NCBI GenBank assembly: GCA_964516845.1
Contig: CAZEXP010000001.1
Span: 62,001-126,000, forward strand
Direction: 5' to 3'
DNA length: 64,000 nt
From: JAPEKQ01 sp964516845
GTDB taxonomy: Bacteria > Joyebacterota > Joyebacteria > Joyebacterales > Joyebacteraceae
Shown here: positions 33,363 to 41,300 of the stretch, piece after piece
Layout of the letters: the number at the start of each line of letters is the position of its first letter
How positions within the stretch are numbered: position 1 is the first letter of the stretch
Notes under the pieces: model-generated
Database searches by the model: none
The model's input: only the letters and a program-made list of their open reading frames with translations
Told to the model about the DNA's origin: nothing
Translations under genes and position numbers: made by a program

Positions 33363-34249
33363 CGAAGCACTGTCCGGATGGCGCTCTGCTCCTGGCGTTC
33401 GTTGAAGGACGAGCGTCCTCGGAGGAGGCTCGCCAGGTGGAGAAGCACATCGCCGAGTGCGCCGAGTGCGCCGCAGAGGTCGAAGCTCTGGCACATCTGG
33501 TCGCGGCGCTGGCATCCATCGAGGCGCGTGTCGGTCGAGCGGCAGCGAAGCCGCGCCGGACCCCGGACTGTAACGACGGATCGTGTGGTCAGGGATACGA
33601 TGCCGCGGCTTTTCTGGACGGGCTTGCGGATCCCGCCGCGCGCGCGCGGTTCGAAGAGCATGCCATGGAGTGCCCGACATGTTTCGAGGAGCTCTCCGAT
33701 CTGATGGCGGCGCGCCGGGCAGACGCCCCGCTGGTTGGTGAGGACGTCGTCGCCCGGGCCCTGGAGCGGCTGCGGGCCGAGCGGAGCCGGGTCGTTCTCC
33801 GCCTGTCGGAAGGAGCGCTTCAGTTCATAGAGGGTTGGATCGAGTCCGCGACGAATTTCGCGGCACGCACCGGGTTCGAAGCGCGCGAGCCGGCGCTGAC
33901 CGGCGCGCGGTCCGATGAGACGCCGGTGACCCTGCACTGGGAGAGCGACGGGGGTTACGTGTTCGACTGCGAGCTGACAGCCGGGCCGACGGGTTCCGAA
34001 CTCGTGGGTCGGGTGCTTCGCGACGGGGCGCCGGCCGTCGACATGTCGGTTGCCCTGCGCGGCGCAGGCGTGCCTCGCGGGCCCGAGTCGGTCGACCTCG
34101 ACGGCCGCTTCGGTCCGTGGCATCTCGAACCGGGTGAGTCGGAGCTCAGGTTTGAGGCTCTCCGGCTGCCGCATGGCTCCGTGGCGGTTGCGCTTGAGAT
34201 CTCGCGGGATGCGGCCGCTGGTGAGAATAGCGGCCCATCCGGGGCCTGA
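33359..34249 (+). CDS. Putative soluble zinc anti-sigma factor with two ZAS-like motifs
   Basis: 296 residues. Two Hx3Cx2C zinc motifs are present: H30-C34-C37 (HIAECAEC, with C5 upstream) and H101-C105-C108 (HAMECPTC, with C71/C76 upstream). This is the zf-HC2/ZAS signature of anti-sigma factors. The C-terminal 120 residues (from about residue 170) look like a beta-sandwich (VTLHWESDGGYVFDCELTAG, then PWHLEPGESELRFEALRL). No transmembrane helix is visible, unlike many ECF anti-sigmas. It overlaps the sigma gene (ATGA). An anti-sigma role is inferred from position and motif; a sensor or target of the CHAT protease is possible. Confidence 0.75.
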   Translation: MTKHCPDGALLLAFVEGRASSEEARQVEKHIAECAECAAEVEALAHLVAALASIEARVGRAAAKPRRTPDCNDGSCGQGYDAAAFLDGLADPAARARFEEHAMECPTCFEELSDLMAARRADAPLVGEDVVARALERLRAERSRVVLRLSEGALQFIEGWIESATNFAARTGFEAREPALTGARSDETPVTLHWESDGGYVFDCELTAGPTGSELVGRVLRDGAPAVDMSVALRGAGVPRGPESVDLDGRFGPWHLEPGESELRFEALRLPHGSVAVALEISRDAAAGENSGPSGA

Positions 34250-34386
34250 GCTTCCAGAGCGATCGCCACACGCCTATAGCATCAATCTCCTCAAGAAACC
34301 TCAGTTTCGGGACCCTTTCGGGTCTTCCCGCGTCGGTTCCGGTCGCCCGCGAGCCGGGAACGAGCCCCGTTCATGATGTCGCTACG

Positions 34387-34402
34387 TGGCACACCACTTG
34401 CA
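34387..34402 (+). promoter_or_regulatory. Sigma54 (RpoN)-type -24/-12 promoter
   Basis: TGGCACACCACTTGCA matches the consensus TGGCACG-N4-TTGCW except for A in place of G at position 7. It lies upstream of the histidine kinase, and the expected start of transcription is about 34412-34414. No other strong promoter was seen in 34250-34480. Confidence 0.65.
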
Positions 34403-34479
34403 CTTAAGTCTGCCGAGACCGTGTGTGCAGAGGCTTCGAGTCGCGGCCGGAGGTGATCCGGCGGCGGACGGGGGGGGGC

Positions 34480-36663
34480 ATGTATCTCGAGGCAGGCACC
34501 AGGCCAGGTGCGACCATTCATGATTCACGATGCTGGGGACGCATGACGATCGCGACGACCGCGGTCGCTCTTGCGCTACTGGTGCTGTCGCTCACCAGGC
34601 TCGAAACGCTGGCCTGGGGAGCCATCGGCATCATGAGCGCGCTGGGTCTCGGAACAGGGCTCTTCGCCTTCCAGACGAGACGGCGTCTGCACGTGTCGTT
34701 CAGCACTGCCGTCTATGTTGCCGGCATCGCGCTGTTCGGACCACACATCGCGCTGTGGGTCGTCGCCGTGACGGGGATCGTGCTCGAGGCCATTGTCTAC
34801 CGCCGCGGCGCGGCGGAGGCCGTCCGGTCTCTGTCCGTCAGGCTGATAGCAGTGGGTGCAGCGGGTATCGTCTACGCTCTAATCGGCGGGAGGACGCCGC
34901 CCACCGGGATGGCGATCCATGATGTCTTCACGTTCACCGCGATGTTCGGTACATACGGGGTGATCAACTCACTCGTGTCGGCGGGAGCGGACATGAGCAC
35001 GAGCTGGTCCCCGAGGGACTACGTGCAGTGGCTGGCCGGTCGCGGGATCGTCGTCGAACTGGCGATGCTGCCGCTCGCGATGCTGATGGTGGCGTGCTAC
35101 ACGCCTGGTGAGCCCGCGACATTCCCGCTCCTTGCGATCGTCCTGATCGTGTCGGGAGCCGCGGCGCGCAGCCTCTGGGACACGCGAGGGCAACTGGTCG
35201 GGGAGGTGTCACACCTCGAGCTGCTGACGACCGTCGGCGCGCTGGCCGCGCGGTCGATACCGCTGCATCCGCTCGCCGACGCTCTGGTTGATCTGGTTCG
35301 CTGCAGGACGGGCGCGCGGCAGGTTCGTATCGTCGTGGACAGTGATGGAGACGGGCGATGCGAAGCCGTGTCGGGCGAGGATGACGAACGCAGCGCCGAG
35401 GCGACCGGGGCGGGGCAGGAACTGATACGACGCGCACTGACGAGTCACACGACGATGACGACGAATACCTCCAGCGAGAACGCCGATCGATACGGCCGGC
35501 GCGTTCAGAGAGAGCGCGGGGCGGCGGCTCGGCGTGGCGCGGAGAATGCTTCGTGGATCGTCGTACCGCTCACAGCGAAGCGACATATGCTTGGCGCGAT
35601 CGCCCTGTGGTTCGAGGACGCGCGGCGGGATCCGAGATGGACCGACGAGTTCATCGAGACGCTCGGGTCACAGATATCGCGGGCCATTGAGAGTGCCATC
35701 CTCAGGGATGCGGTCGAGCGCAAGAGCGCCGAGTTCGAGGACTGGAACCGGGTGCTCGAACAGAGGGTCGAAGAGCGGACGGCTCGGCTGAGCGCGACCG
35801 AGCGCGAGCTCGCAGCCCTCAACGCGGACCTTGAGCGGCGTGTGAAGCAAAGGACGATGGAACTCGCCGAGGTGCAGACGCGCATCGTCGAGTCCGGGCG
35901 GCTTGCGGCGGTCGGCGAGCTTGCCGCGGGTGTGGCGCACGAACTCAACAACCCGCTTGGGGGGATCCTCGGGTATGTCCAGTACGACATCGAGCACCTC
36001 GAACGCTGGCATGATCGGGTCCTGGAACGCGATGAGCGTGAGGCCCTGGTCGGCCACATGCGGATGATCGAGAGCGCGACACAACGCTGCAGCAGCATCG
36101 TGTCCAATCTTCTGACCTTCGCGGAGGCAGCCGGGTGCAGCAAGGAAGTGGTCAGCATCAATGACGTGGTTATGGCCACCATCCGGATGACGGCAGACCA
36201 GCTGAGGATGCGGGGGATAGATCTGCGCGTCGATCTCGATGCGCGGGTCCCGGAAGTCGTCGCGAGTCGGGCGCAGATGCAGCAGGTGTTCATGAACATC
36301 GTCGTCAACGCGAGAGAAGCGATGGAGTCCGGGGGCATTCTGGTCATACGGACAGGCGTCGAGGAGGATGCAGCGGGCGAGCGGACGGTGTTCACGTCGT
36401 TCGAGGACTCGGGAATGGGGATCGAGAGCGCGATCCTCAAGCGCGTCTGGGAGCCGTTCTTCACGACGCGCGACGTGGGAAAGGGCACCGGGCTGGGGCT
36501 TTCAGTGAGCTACGGCATTGTGCGGGAGCACGGTGGAGAGATCGAAGTAGAGAGCCTTGTGGGTCAAGGGACGACATTCACGGTGCTCATTCCGGCGGCG
36601 CCCGAGGGCGGGCGGGCCGGCGACACCCCCACGCGGATGGAGACTTCTGTTGATCGAGCATGA
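34480..36663 (+). CDS. Membrane sensor histidine kinase (NtrB-like) with GAF-like domain
   Basis: About 727 residues. The N-terminal third has about 7-8 hydrophobic helices (TTAVALALLVLSL, HIALWVVAVTGIVLEAIV, ELAMLPLAMLMVAC). A GAF-like region (about 255-410) and a coiled coil (about 415-475) follow. The HisKA H-box is GVAHELNNPLGGILGYVQY (His about 487) and the HATPase has VVNAREAM (N box), FEDSGMGI (G1) and GKGTGLGLSVSYGI (G2). The start is uncertain: ATG 34480, ATG 34543 and upstream GTGs are all in frame. It overlaps the REC-GGDEF gene, its likely partner, and lies behind a sigma54-type promoter. Confidence 0.88.
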   Translation: MYLEAGTRPGATIHDSRCWGRMTIATTAVALALLVLSLTRLETLAWGAIGIMSALGLGTGLFAFQTRRRLHVSFSTAVYVAGIALFGPHIALWVVAVTGIVLEAIVYRRGAAEAVRSLSVRLIAVGAAGIVYALIGGRTPPTGMAIHDVFTFTAMFGTYGVINSLVSAGADMSTSWSPRDYVQWLAGRGIVVELAMLPLAMLMVACYTPGEPATFPLLAIVLIVSGAAARSLWDTRGQLVGEVSHLELLTTVGALAARSIPLHPLADALVDLVRCRTGARQVRIVVDSDGDGRCEAVSGEDDERSAEATGAGQELIRRALTSHTTMTTNTSSENADRYGRRVQRERGAAARRGAENASWIVVPLTAKRHMLGAIALWFEDARRDPRWTDEFIETLGSQISRAIESAILRDAVERKSAEFEDWNRVLEQRVEERTARLSATERELAALNADLERRVKQRTMELAEVQTRIVESGRLAAVGELAAGVAHELNNPLGGILGYVQYDIEHLERWHDRVLERDEREALVGHMRMIESATQRCSSIVSNLLTFAEAAGCSKEVVSINDVVMATIRMTADQLRMRGIDLRVDLDARVPEVVASRAQMQQVFMNIVVNAREAMESGGILVIRTGVEEDAAGERTVFTSFEDSGMGIESAILKRVWEPFFTTRDVGKGTGLGLSVSYGIVREHGGEIEVESLVGQGTTFTVLIPAAPEGGRAGDTPTRMETSVDRA

Positions 36664-37639
36664 GGGAATGAATCCCGAGCTGGACCCGCGCGACGATGAC
36701 GACGATGCGGCGAGTTGCCGCCCGGTGCGTCTCCTGATCGTCGACGACGAGGAAATGATGCGATCCTTCCTGCGCGAGGTACTCAGTGAGGAAGGATACG
36801 ATATCGAGCTGGCCGCGTCGGGGGATGAAGCCGTGGAACGGCTGAAGGCCGACTCGTTCGACATCGTTCTGACAGACATCGTCATGCCCGGGATGGACGG
36901 ACTCGGCGTGGTTGCGGCAGCGCGCAAGATGCCGACGGACCTCGACGTGATCGTCATGACCGGGTACGCATCAATGGAGACGGCGGTCGAATCGATGAAG
37001 CTCGGCGCCGCGGACTACATCACGAAGCCTTTCAATATCGATCAGATCCGCATCATCGTCGCGAATGTCGTCAAGGAGCGGCGGCTGCGGCGTCAGGCGG
37101 CCGAGGGCCAGTTCTACAAGGAGCTGTCGCGGAAGGACGGGCTGACCGAACTCTACAACCACAGGTTCTTCCATCAGCTGCTCGAGACCGAGGTCGGCCG
37201 AGCGACGAGATACGGTCGAAGCGTCAACCTGATCATGATCGACATCGACCACTTCAAGCAGTACAACGACGCGCACGGACATCCGGCCGGCGACATGGCT
37301 CTCAGGAAGCTGGCCCACGTTCTCAAACGATGCATCCGCGGCTGTGACTACGTCGCGCGGTACGGAGGTGAGGAGTTCGCCATCATCGTCCCCGAGATCG
37401 AGGTCCGGGCGGCGCGCGGCATGGCGGAGCGTGTGCGAAGGTTGGTCGATGAGACCGAGTTCGAGGGGGAGGAGGTCATGCCGCTCGGCAGGCTGACCGT
37501 CAGTCTCGGCGTCGCCGCTCTTCCCGTTCACGCATCCTCCAAGGAGGAGCTTGTGGACCGCGCCGACCAGGCGCTTTATGCCGCGAAGGCGGCTTCGCGG
37601 AACTGCGTCGTCGTGGCCGAGGACGACAGCGTCAACTGA
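36650..37639 (+). CDS. Response regulator with REC and GGDEF domains (diguanylate cyclase)
   Basis: About 329 residues. The receiver domain has VDDEEMM acidic pocket residues, the phosphoacceptor Asp in VLTDIVMPGMDG, and the conserved KPF lysine. A short linker leads to a GGDEF domain with RYGGEEFAIIVPE, an active-type motif, and RGCD five residues before it, matching the RxxD inhibitory site. It should make c-di-GMP under control of phosphorylation by the overlapping kinase. TTG 36650 has GGAGA 6 bases upstream; ATG 36668 is the alternative but leaves almost no spacing. Product feedback inhibition is expected from the RxxD site. Confidence 0.92.
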   Translation: MIEHEGMNPELDPRDDDDDAASCRPVRLLIVDDEEMMRSFLREVLSEEGYDIELAASGDEAVERLKADSFDIVLTDIVMPGMDGLGVVAAARKMPTDLDVIVMTGYASMETAVESMKLGAADYITKPFNIDQIRIIVANVVKERRLRRQAAEGQFYKELSRKDGLTELYNHRFFHQLLETEVGRATRYGRSVNLIMIDIDHFKQYNDAHGHPAGDMALRKLAHVLKRCIRGCDYVARYGGEEFAIIVPEIEVRAARGMAERVRRLVDETEFEGEEVMPLGRLTVSLGVAALPVHASSKEELVDRADQALYAAKAASRNCVVVAEDDSVN

Positions 37640-37677
37640 CGTCGTTGGAGGGAGAACGCTCTGGAACCCCGTCTGCT

Positions 37678-37760
37678 TCGGCCGGCGGGGTCTTTGCATG
37701 CTCGGCCGGCGGGGTCTTTGCATGTTCGGCCGGCGGGGTCTTCGTGTGTCCGGCCGGCGG
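37678..37760 (+). repeat. 24-bp tandem repeats between the GGDEF gene and tadA
   Basis: Three copies (37678-37701, 37702-37725, 37726-37749) of TCGGCCGGCGGGGTCTTTGC plus four bases, the third diverged at its end, and a fourth partial copy. Each carries CGGCCGG and GGGGTCTTTG. Together with upstream ACCCCG (about 37666) the first copy can form a terminator-like hairpin. Confidence 0.85.
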
Positions 37761-37766
37761 CTGGAG

Positions 37767-37795
37767 TTGACAGGCGGGGGTGGCGCTGCTAGGTT
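37767..37795 (+). promoter_or_regulatory. Sigma70-type promoter for tadA
   Basis: TTGACA (about 37767-37772), 17-bp spacer, TAGGTT (about 37790-37795), directly after the tandem repeats. The expected transcript start is about 37802. Confidence 0.65.
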
Positions 37796-37835
37796 ATCCA
37801 ACGTTCATCACGCGCATGATGGGGAGGAGGGTCCC

Positions 37836-38312
37836 ACGAGCCTCGCAGAGGAACTCGACCGCCACTGGATGGAGGCGGCCCTGGATGAGGCGCGGTGTGC
37901 GCTCGACCAGGGCGAGGTGCCTGTAGGCGCGGTCGTCGTCGTGGGAGACAGGATCATCGGACGCGGGAGAAACCGCGTCGAGGAGACCAGAGACCCCACG
38001 GCCCACGCTGAGATCATCGCGATCGGCGCGGCGGCCGGTGCTTTGAAGGTGCCGCGCTTGACTGGGGCCACCATCTATATTACGATGGAGCCTTGCGCCA
38101 TGTGCGCCGGGGCGATCGTACTGTCGAGAGTCAGACGGATCGTGTACGGGTGTCCGGATCCCAAGGCCGGTTACTGCGGGTCGCTCGGCAGCATTCCCGA
38201 GGACTCAAGGCTGAATCACAGGGTTGCGATCACCTCCGGAGTCATGAGAGAGGAGTGTGCCTCTCTGGTCTCCGGGTTCTTTGAGAAACTCAGGTCCGAC
38301 GGGCGGGGCTGA
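37836..38312 (+). CDS. tadA: tRNA-specific adenosine deaminase TadA, probable ACG start
   Basis: About 158 residues; converts A34 to inosine in tRNA-Arg(ACG). The zinc/catalytic motif is TAHAEIIAI (HAE) with PCAMCAGAI (PCxxC), and EVPVGAVVV is the family's first strand. The conserved first helix, ELDRHWMEAALDEA, starts before the first in-frame ATG (37869), which would cut it and has no ribosome-binding site. Upstream, an excellent GGAGGAGGG (37822-37831) is followed by ACG 37836, which puts Trp at residue 11 as I recall for E. coli TadA. No ATG, GTG or TTG occurs in frame between the promoter and 37869. The ACG start is inference. Confidence 0.8.
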   Translation, partial: TSLAEELDRHWMEAALDEARCALDQGEVPVGAVVVVGDRIIGRGRNRVEETRDPTAHAEIIAIGAAAGALKVPRLTGATIYITMEPCAMCAGAIVLSRVRRIVYGCPDPKAGYCGSLGSIPEDSRLNHRVAITSGVMREECASLVSGFFEKLRSDGRG

Positions 38313-38352
38313 ACGGGGTCCGACCCAGCAGCGTCGCCGGGCCATTGTGTTC

Positions 38353-38443
38353 GGTGGGGTGGCAGAGTTGGTCGATCGTGGCGGTCTCGAAAACCGTTGT
38401 ACCCCTTGGGGTACCGTGGGTTCGAATCCCACCCCCACCGCCA
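38353..38443 (+). tRNA. tRNA-Ser (anticodon CGA)
   Basis: 91 nt with encoded CCA. Acceptor GGTGGGG pairs with CCCCACC; anticodon loop CTCGAAA between GCGGT and ACCGT; the long variable arm holds a TACCCC/GGGGTA stem. Confidence 0.93.
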
Positions 38444-38454
38444 GATGTGAGCTC

Positions 38455-38545
<91 letters not shown>

Positions 38546-38613
38546 CCACTGCGCCACGTGCCGGCGGTTCGGCAGCGGCAGGACCGGGCGTCACGAGACC
38601 TGAGAAACGATAC

Positions 38614-38689
38614 GGGGATGTAGCTCAGCTGGGAGAGCGCTGCCTTCGCAAGGCAGAGGCCGGCGGTTCGAGCCCGCTCATCTCCACCA
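38614..38689 (+). tRNA. tRNA-Ala (anticodon CGC)
   Basis: 76 nt with encoded CCA. Acceptor GGGGATG pairs with CATCTCC (one G-T); anticodon loop TTCGCAA between CTGCC and GGCAG. Confidence 0.93.
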
Positions 38690-38693
38690 GATC

Positions 38694-38730
38694 GGGGCCC
38701 GCTCCCGTCCCTACGGGGTCGGGCCCCTTG
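38694..38730 (+). terminator. Terminator after the second tRNA cluster
   Basis: GGGGCCC (38694-38700) pairs with GGGCCCC (38721-38727) and is followed by TTG; an inner CCCGT/ACGGG stem extends it. Confidence 0.65.
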
Positions 38731-38755
38731 TACGACCCACCAGGGAACTCCGCCC

Positions 38756-39024
38756 TGGCGCGCTAGATGGGGAACTAGCGGTGCCCTGTGACCCGCAATC
38801 CGCTATAGCGGGATCGAACACCCACCTGAGGCTCTCTGTTGCCGTCGTCGGGCGCGAGTAAGCAGTGATGAAGGACAGGTCCCGCGCAATCGGGTCCGGT
38901 GAATCCGGTCAGGGCCGGGAGGCAGCAGCCGTAAGCCGATCGCTCGATGTGCCGCGGGGAAGCTTGACTGGAGCCAGCTGCTCGTGTACGCCTCTGTAGC
39001 AGGGGTCGAAGTGGACGCGTGCCA
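38756..39024 (+). ncRNA. ffs: Signal recognition particle RNA, large bacterial type
   Basis: The hallmark domain IV is present: GGTCAGGGCCGGGAGGCAGC at about 38917-38936, the Ffh-binding loop region with the symmetric/asymmetric internal loops. The 5' part (CTAGCGGTGCCCTGTGACC, then CCGCAATCCGCTATAGC) resembles the Alu-domain half of Bacillus-type large SRP RNA, including the terminal text as I recall it. The proposed ends are set by an 8-bp closing helix (TGGCGCGC 38756-38763 with GCGTGCCA 39017-39024, one G-T). At about 269 nt this is the long form, with an Alu domain, not the 4.5S form. It lies directly before dnaX, as in Bacillus. Confidence 0.88.
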
Positions 39025-39126
39025 GGGCCGAGCCTTCCTGGATGTCGGCTCACCGAGCGTGAGCTAGAGGGTCGGCTCTGCCGGGCCGGCTGCAGACACG
39101 CTGAGTCCCGCATGTCGGAGGATCAC

Positions 39127-40968
39127 ATGTCATACGTCGTGCTTGCTCGGAAATGGCGCCCGGGGTCGTTCTCTGATGTTGTCGGACAGAAGCACGTCGT
39201 CACGACGCTCTCCGCGGCCGTCCGCTCCGGACGGATCGCGCACGCCTATCTCTTCGCTGGTCCGCGCGGCGTCGGCAAGACCACGATCGCGCGCATCCTC
39301 GCGCGAGCGCTCAACTGCACCAACAGACCGGCCGAGGAACCGTGCGGCACGTGCGACTCCTGCCTTGAGATCGCCTCGGGGAAAAGCCTCGATGTCATCG
39401 AGATCGACGGCGCGTCGAACCGTCGCATCGAGGATGCGCGCAGCATTCGCGAGACGGTCCAGTACGCTCCGCTGTCCGGACTCCGGAAGGTCTACATCAT
39501 CGACGAAGCGCACATGCTCACCCGTGAGGCCTTCAATGCGCTCCTGAAGACGTTGGAGGAGCCGCCGGAGCACGTCGTGTTCATCCTCGCCACGACCGAG
39601 CCGGGGAAGATCCCCGAGACCATCACGTCGCGTTGTCAGCGTTTCGATTTCCATCGCATCTCCGAGGCGGAGATCGAGGAGCGTCTTGCGACCATCGCGC
39701 GTGCCGAGAAGATCAAGGTCGAGGAGGGGGCGCTCAGACTCGTGGCCGCCCGCGCGGACGGCGGCATGCGCGACGCCGAGAGTCTGCTCGATCAGCTTCT
39801 GTCGCTGGGGTCGGATATGGTCAGCGTCGATGACGTCGAGCGTGTGCTCGGTATCCCCGACGTGGACGTCTACTTCGCGATCACTGATGCCGCGGCCGGC
39901 TCGGACGCCGGCGCCGCCCTCGGGGCGCTGGCCGGAGCGCTCGCCGCCGGATTCGATCCGCGCGACCTGATCGACGGCGTCGTGGAGCACGTCTCGAATC
40001 TTCTGATGATGAAGGCGGCGCCCGACCCGGCGAGGCTGGTCGGACGCGCGTCCGAGTATGCACAGCGTGAGGGCGCATCGCGTGAACTCACGGAGGGCGA
40101 CCTCGTTCGCATGGCGCGGATCGCGCTCGACGCCCAGGCAGCCGTGCGGTGGAGCACGCAGGCAGCGCTGCTGGTGGAACTTGCCGTTGTCCGGATGGCG
40201 CGACTCGACCGTACCGTCACGATCGATGAGGTATTGCGAACACTCGCGCAAGGCGGCCCGGGACGACGTGCGGTTGACCCGACGGGTTCCGGTTCTGCGG
40301 GAGTCGACGGGACGGGAAAGCGAGAGGACGGCGGCGCCCGGAAGAAGAAGAGCGGACGGGCAGCGGAGGCGTCGGCGACGCGGGTGCCGGGAGCAGGGGA
40401 GGCGGCATCACCGGCGGCGGAGCGCGCGCCCGCCGCAACGAGAGAAGGGGCGACAGCCGTGGCGGAGCACGCGCCCGCTGCGACGAGAGAAGCGGCGACA
40501 GCCGTGGCGGAGCCGGCGGACTATCGGGGTGGTGTGGAACTCTGGCCGGAGGTGCTCGCGGGGATTCGCGGCGCCAAGCCGGCCGTCGGCGCATTCCTCT
40601 GCGAGGCGGTGCCGGAGGACTTCAGCGGCGGCATCCTGCTGCTGACCGTCCCCAACGGATCGAGATTCCACCGCGATCAGCTCGGGGACCGCGGCAACAT
40701 GTCCGTCATGGAGCGGGAGGCCGCGTCGGTCTACGGCGCGCCGGTGCGGTTCGAGTTCGAGTTCGTCACGGAGGTCGTGGCCGCGGGCCGGAAGAAGCAG
40801 GTGGACGGGGAAGCGACCCGGCAGAACCCGCAGGGAGCGATCGACACGGGAGCGCGGAAAGCGACGGGTGTCGCGGGCAAGGGCGCAACCTCACCCGGTC
40901 GGACCGATGGCGAGGCGATCGGCCGCGTCATCGAGATGTTTGACGGCGAGCTGGACGAGTCACGCTGA
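39127..40968 (+). CDS. dnaX: DNA polymerase III gamma/tau subunit
   Basis: 613 residues; the clamp-loader ATPase of the replisome. Start ATG 39127 follows GGAGG at 5 bases and gives MSYVVLARKWRPGSFSDVVG. The Walker A is AGPRGVGKTTIARILA (about 44-59), the zinc module is CTNRPAEEPCGTCDSC (about 64-79), the Walker B is VYIIDEAHML and the SRC motif is SRCQRF. Domain III ends near residue 370. A Pro/Ala/Arg-rich linker with a 15-residue duplicated unit follows, then a C-terminal folded piece, so the product is tau-like. No A-rich frameshift slip site was noticed. Confidence 0.95.
   Translation: MSYVVLARKWRPGSFSDVVGQKHVVTTLSAAVRSGRIAHAYLFAGPRGVGKTTIARILARALNCTNRPAEEPCGTCDSCLEIASGKSLDVIEIDGASNRRIEDARSIRETVQYAPLSGLRKVYIIDEAHMLTREAFNALLKTLEEPPEHVVFILATTEPGKIPETITSRCQRFDFHRISEAEIEERLATIARAEKIKVEEGALRLVAARADGGMRDAESLLDQLLSLGSDMVSVDDVERVLGIPDVDVYFAITDAAAGSDAGAALGALAGALAAGFDPRDLIDGVVEHVSNLLMMKAAPDPARLVGRASEYAQREGASRELTEGDLVRMARIALDAQAAVRWSTQAALLVELAVVRMARLDRTVTIDEVLRTLAQGGPGRRAVDPTGSGSAGVDGTGKREDGGARKKKSGRAAEASATRVPGAGEAASPAAERAPAATREGATAVAEHAPAATREAATAVAEPADYRGGVELWPEVLAGIRGAKPAVGAFLCEAVPEDFSGGILLLTVPNGSRFHRDQLGDRGNMSVMEREAASVYGAPVRFEFEFVTEVVAAGRKKQVDGEATRQNPQGAIDTGARKATGVAGKGATSPGRTDGEAIGRVIEMFDGELDESR
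40426..40515 (+). repeat. 45-bp in-frame duplication in dnaX linker
   Basis: Two 45-bp units (40426-40470, 40471-40515) encode APAATREGATAVAEH and APAATREAATAVAEP in the disordered tau linker. Confidence 0.8.
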
Positions 40969-40980
40969 CGGGGGGTATGC

Positions 40981-41289
40981 ATGTCGAATCAGCTCTCGAA
41001 GATGCTCAAGGAAGCGCAGAAGCTTGAGAAGAAGCTCGCCGCGGTGCGCGAGGACCTCGCGGAGCGGCGTGTCGAGGGGACCTCGGGTGGGGGTGTGGTG
41101 ACCGTGACGATGAACGGGCAGCGGGACGTCATCGGCGTGCGGGTCGCACCCGAGGCGCTCGATGGCGCGGACCCGGACATGCTCGAGGATCTGCTCCTCG
41201 GAGCGCTGCGTGACGCGAAGGAGAGGTCGGACGAACTCGCGGCCTCTGAGATGGCCAAGGTAACGGGGGGCATGATCCCCGGAATGTAG
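40981..41289 (+). CDS. YbaB/EbfC-family nucleoid-associated protein
   Basis: 102 residues: an N-terminal helix (LSKMLKEAQKLEKKLAAVREDLAE), then the GTSGGGVVTVTMNGQRDVIGV strand block, then a C-terminal helix and MIPGM end, all typical of YbaB dimers that bind DNA. Its place between dnaX and recR is the most conserved gene order for this family. Confidence 0.93.
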   Translation: MSNQLSKMLKEAQKLEKKLAAVREDLAERRVEGTSGGGVVTVTMNGQRDVIGVRVAPEALDGADPDMLEDLLLGALRDAKERSDELAASEMAKVTGGMIPGM

Positions 41290-41300
41290 GAGATGGACTG

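Noticed and set aside
34423..34480. GTG starts upstream of the histidine kinase
   Set aside because: The predicted sigma54 transcript begins about 34413, so a GTG at 34423 would leave a leader of about 10 nt with no ribosome-binding site. It is kept only as a remote possibility.
37678..37760. CRISPR or att site
   Set aside because: The copies abut without unique spacers, and no cas, integrase or transposase gene is present.
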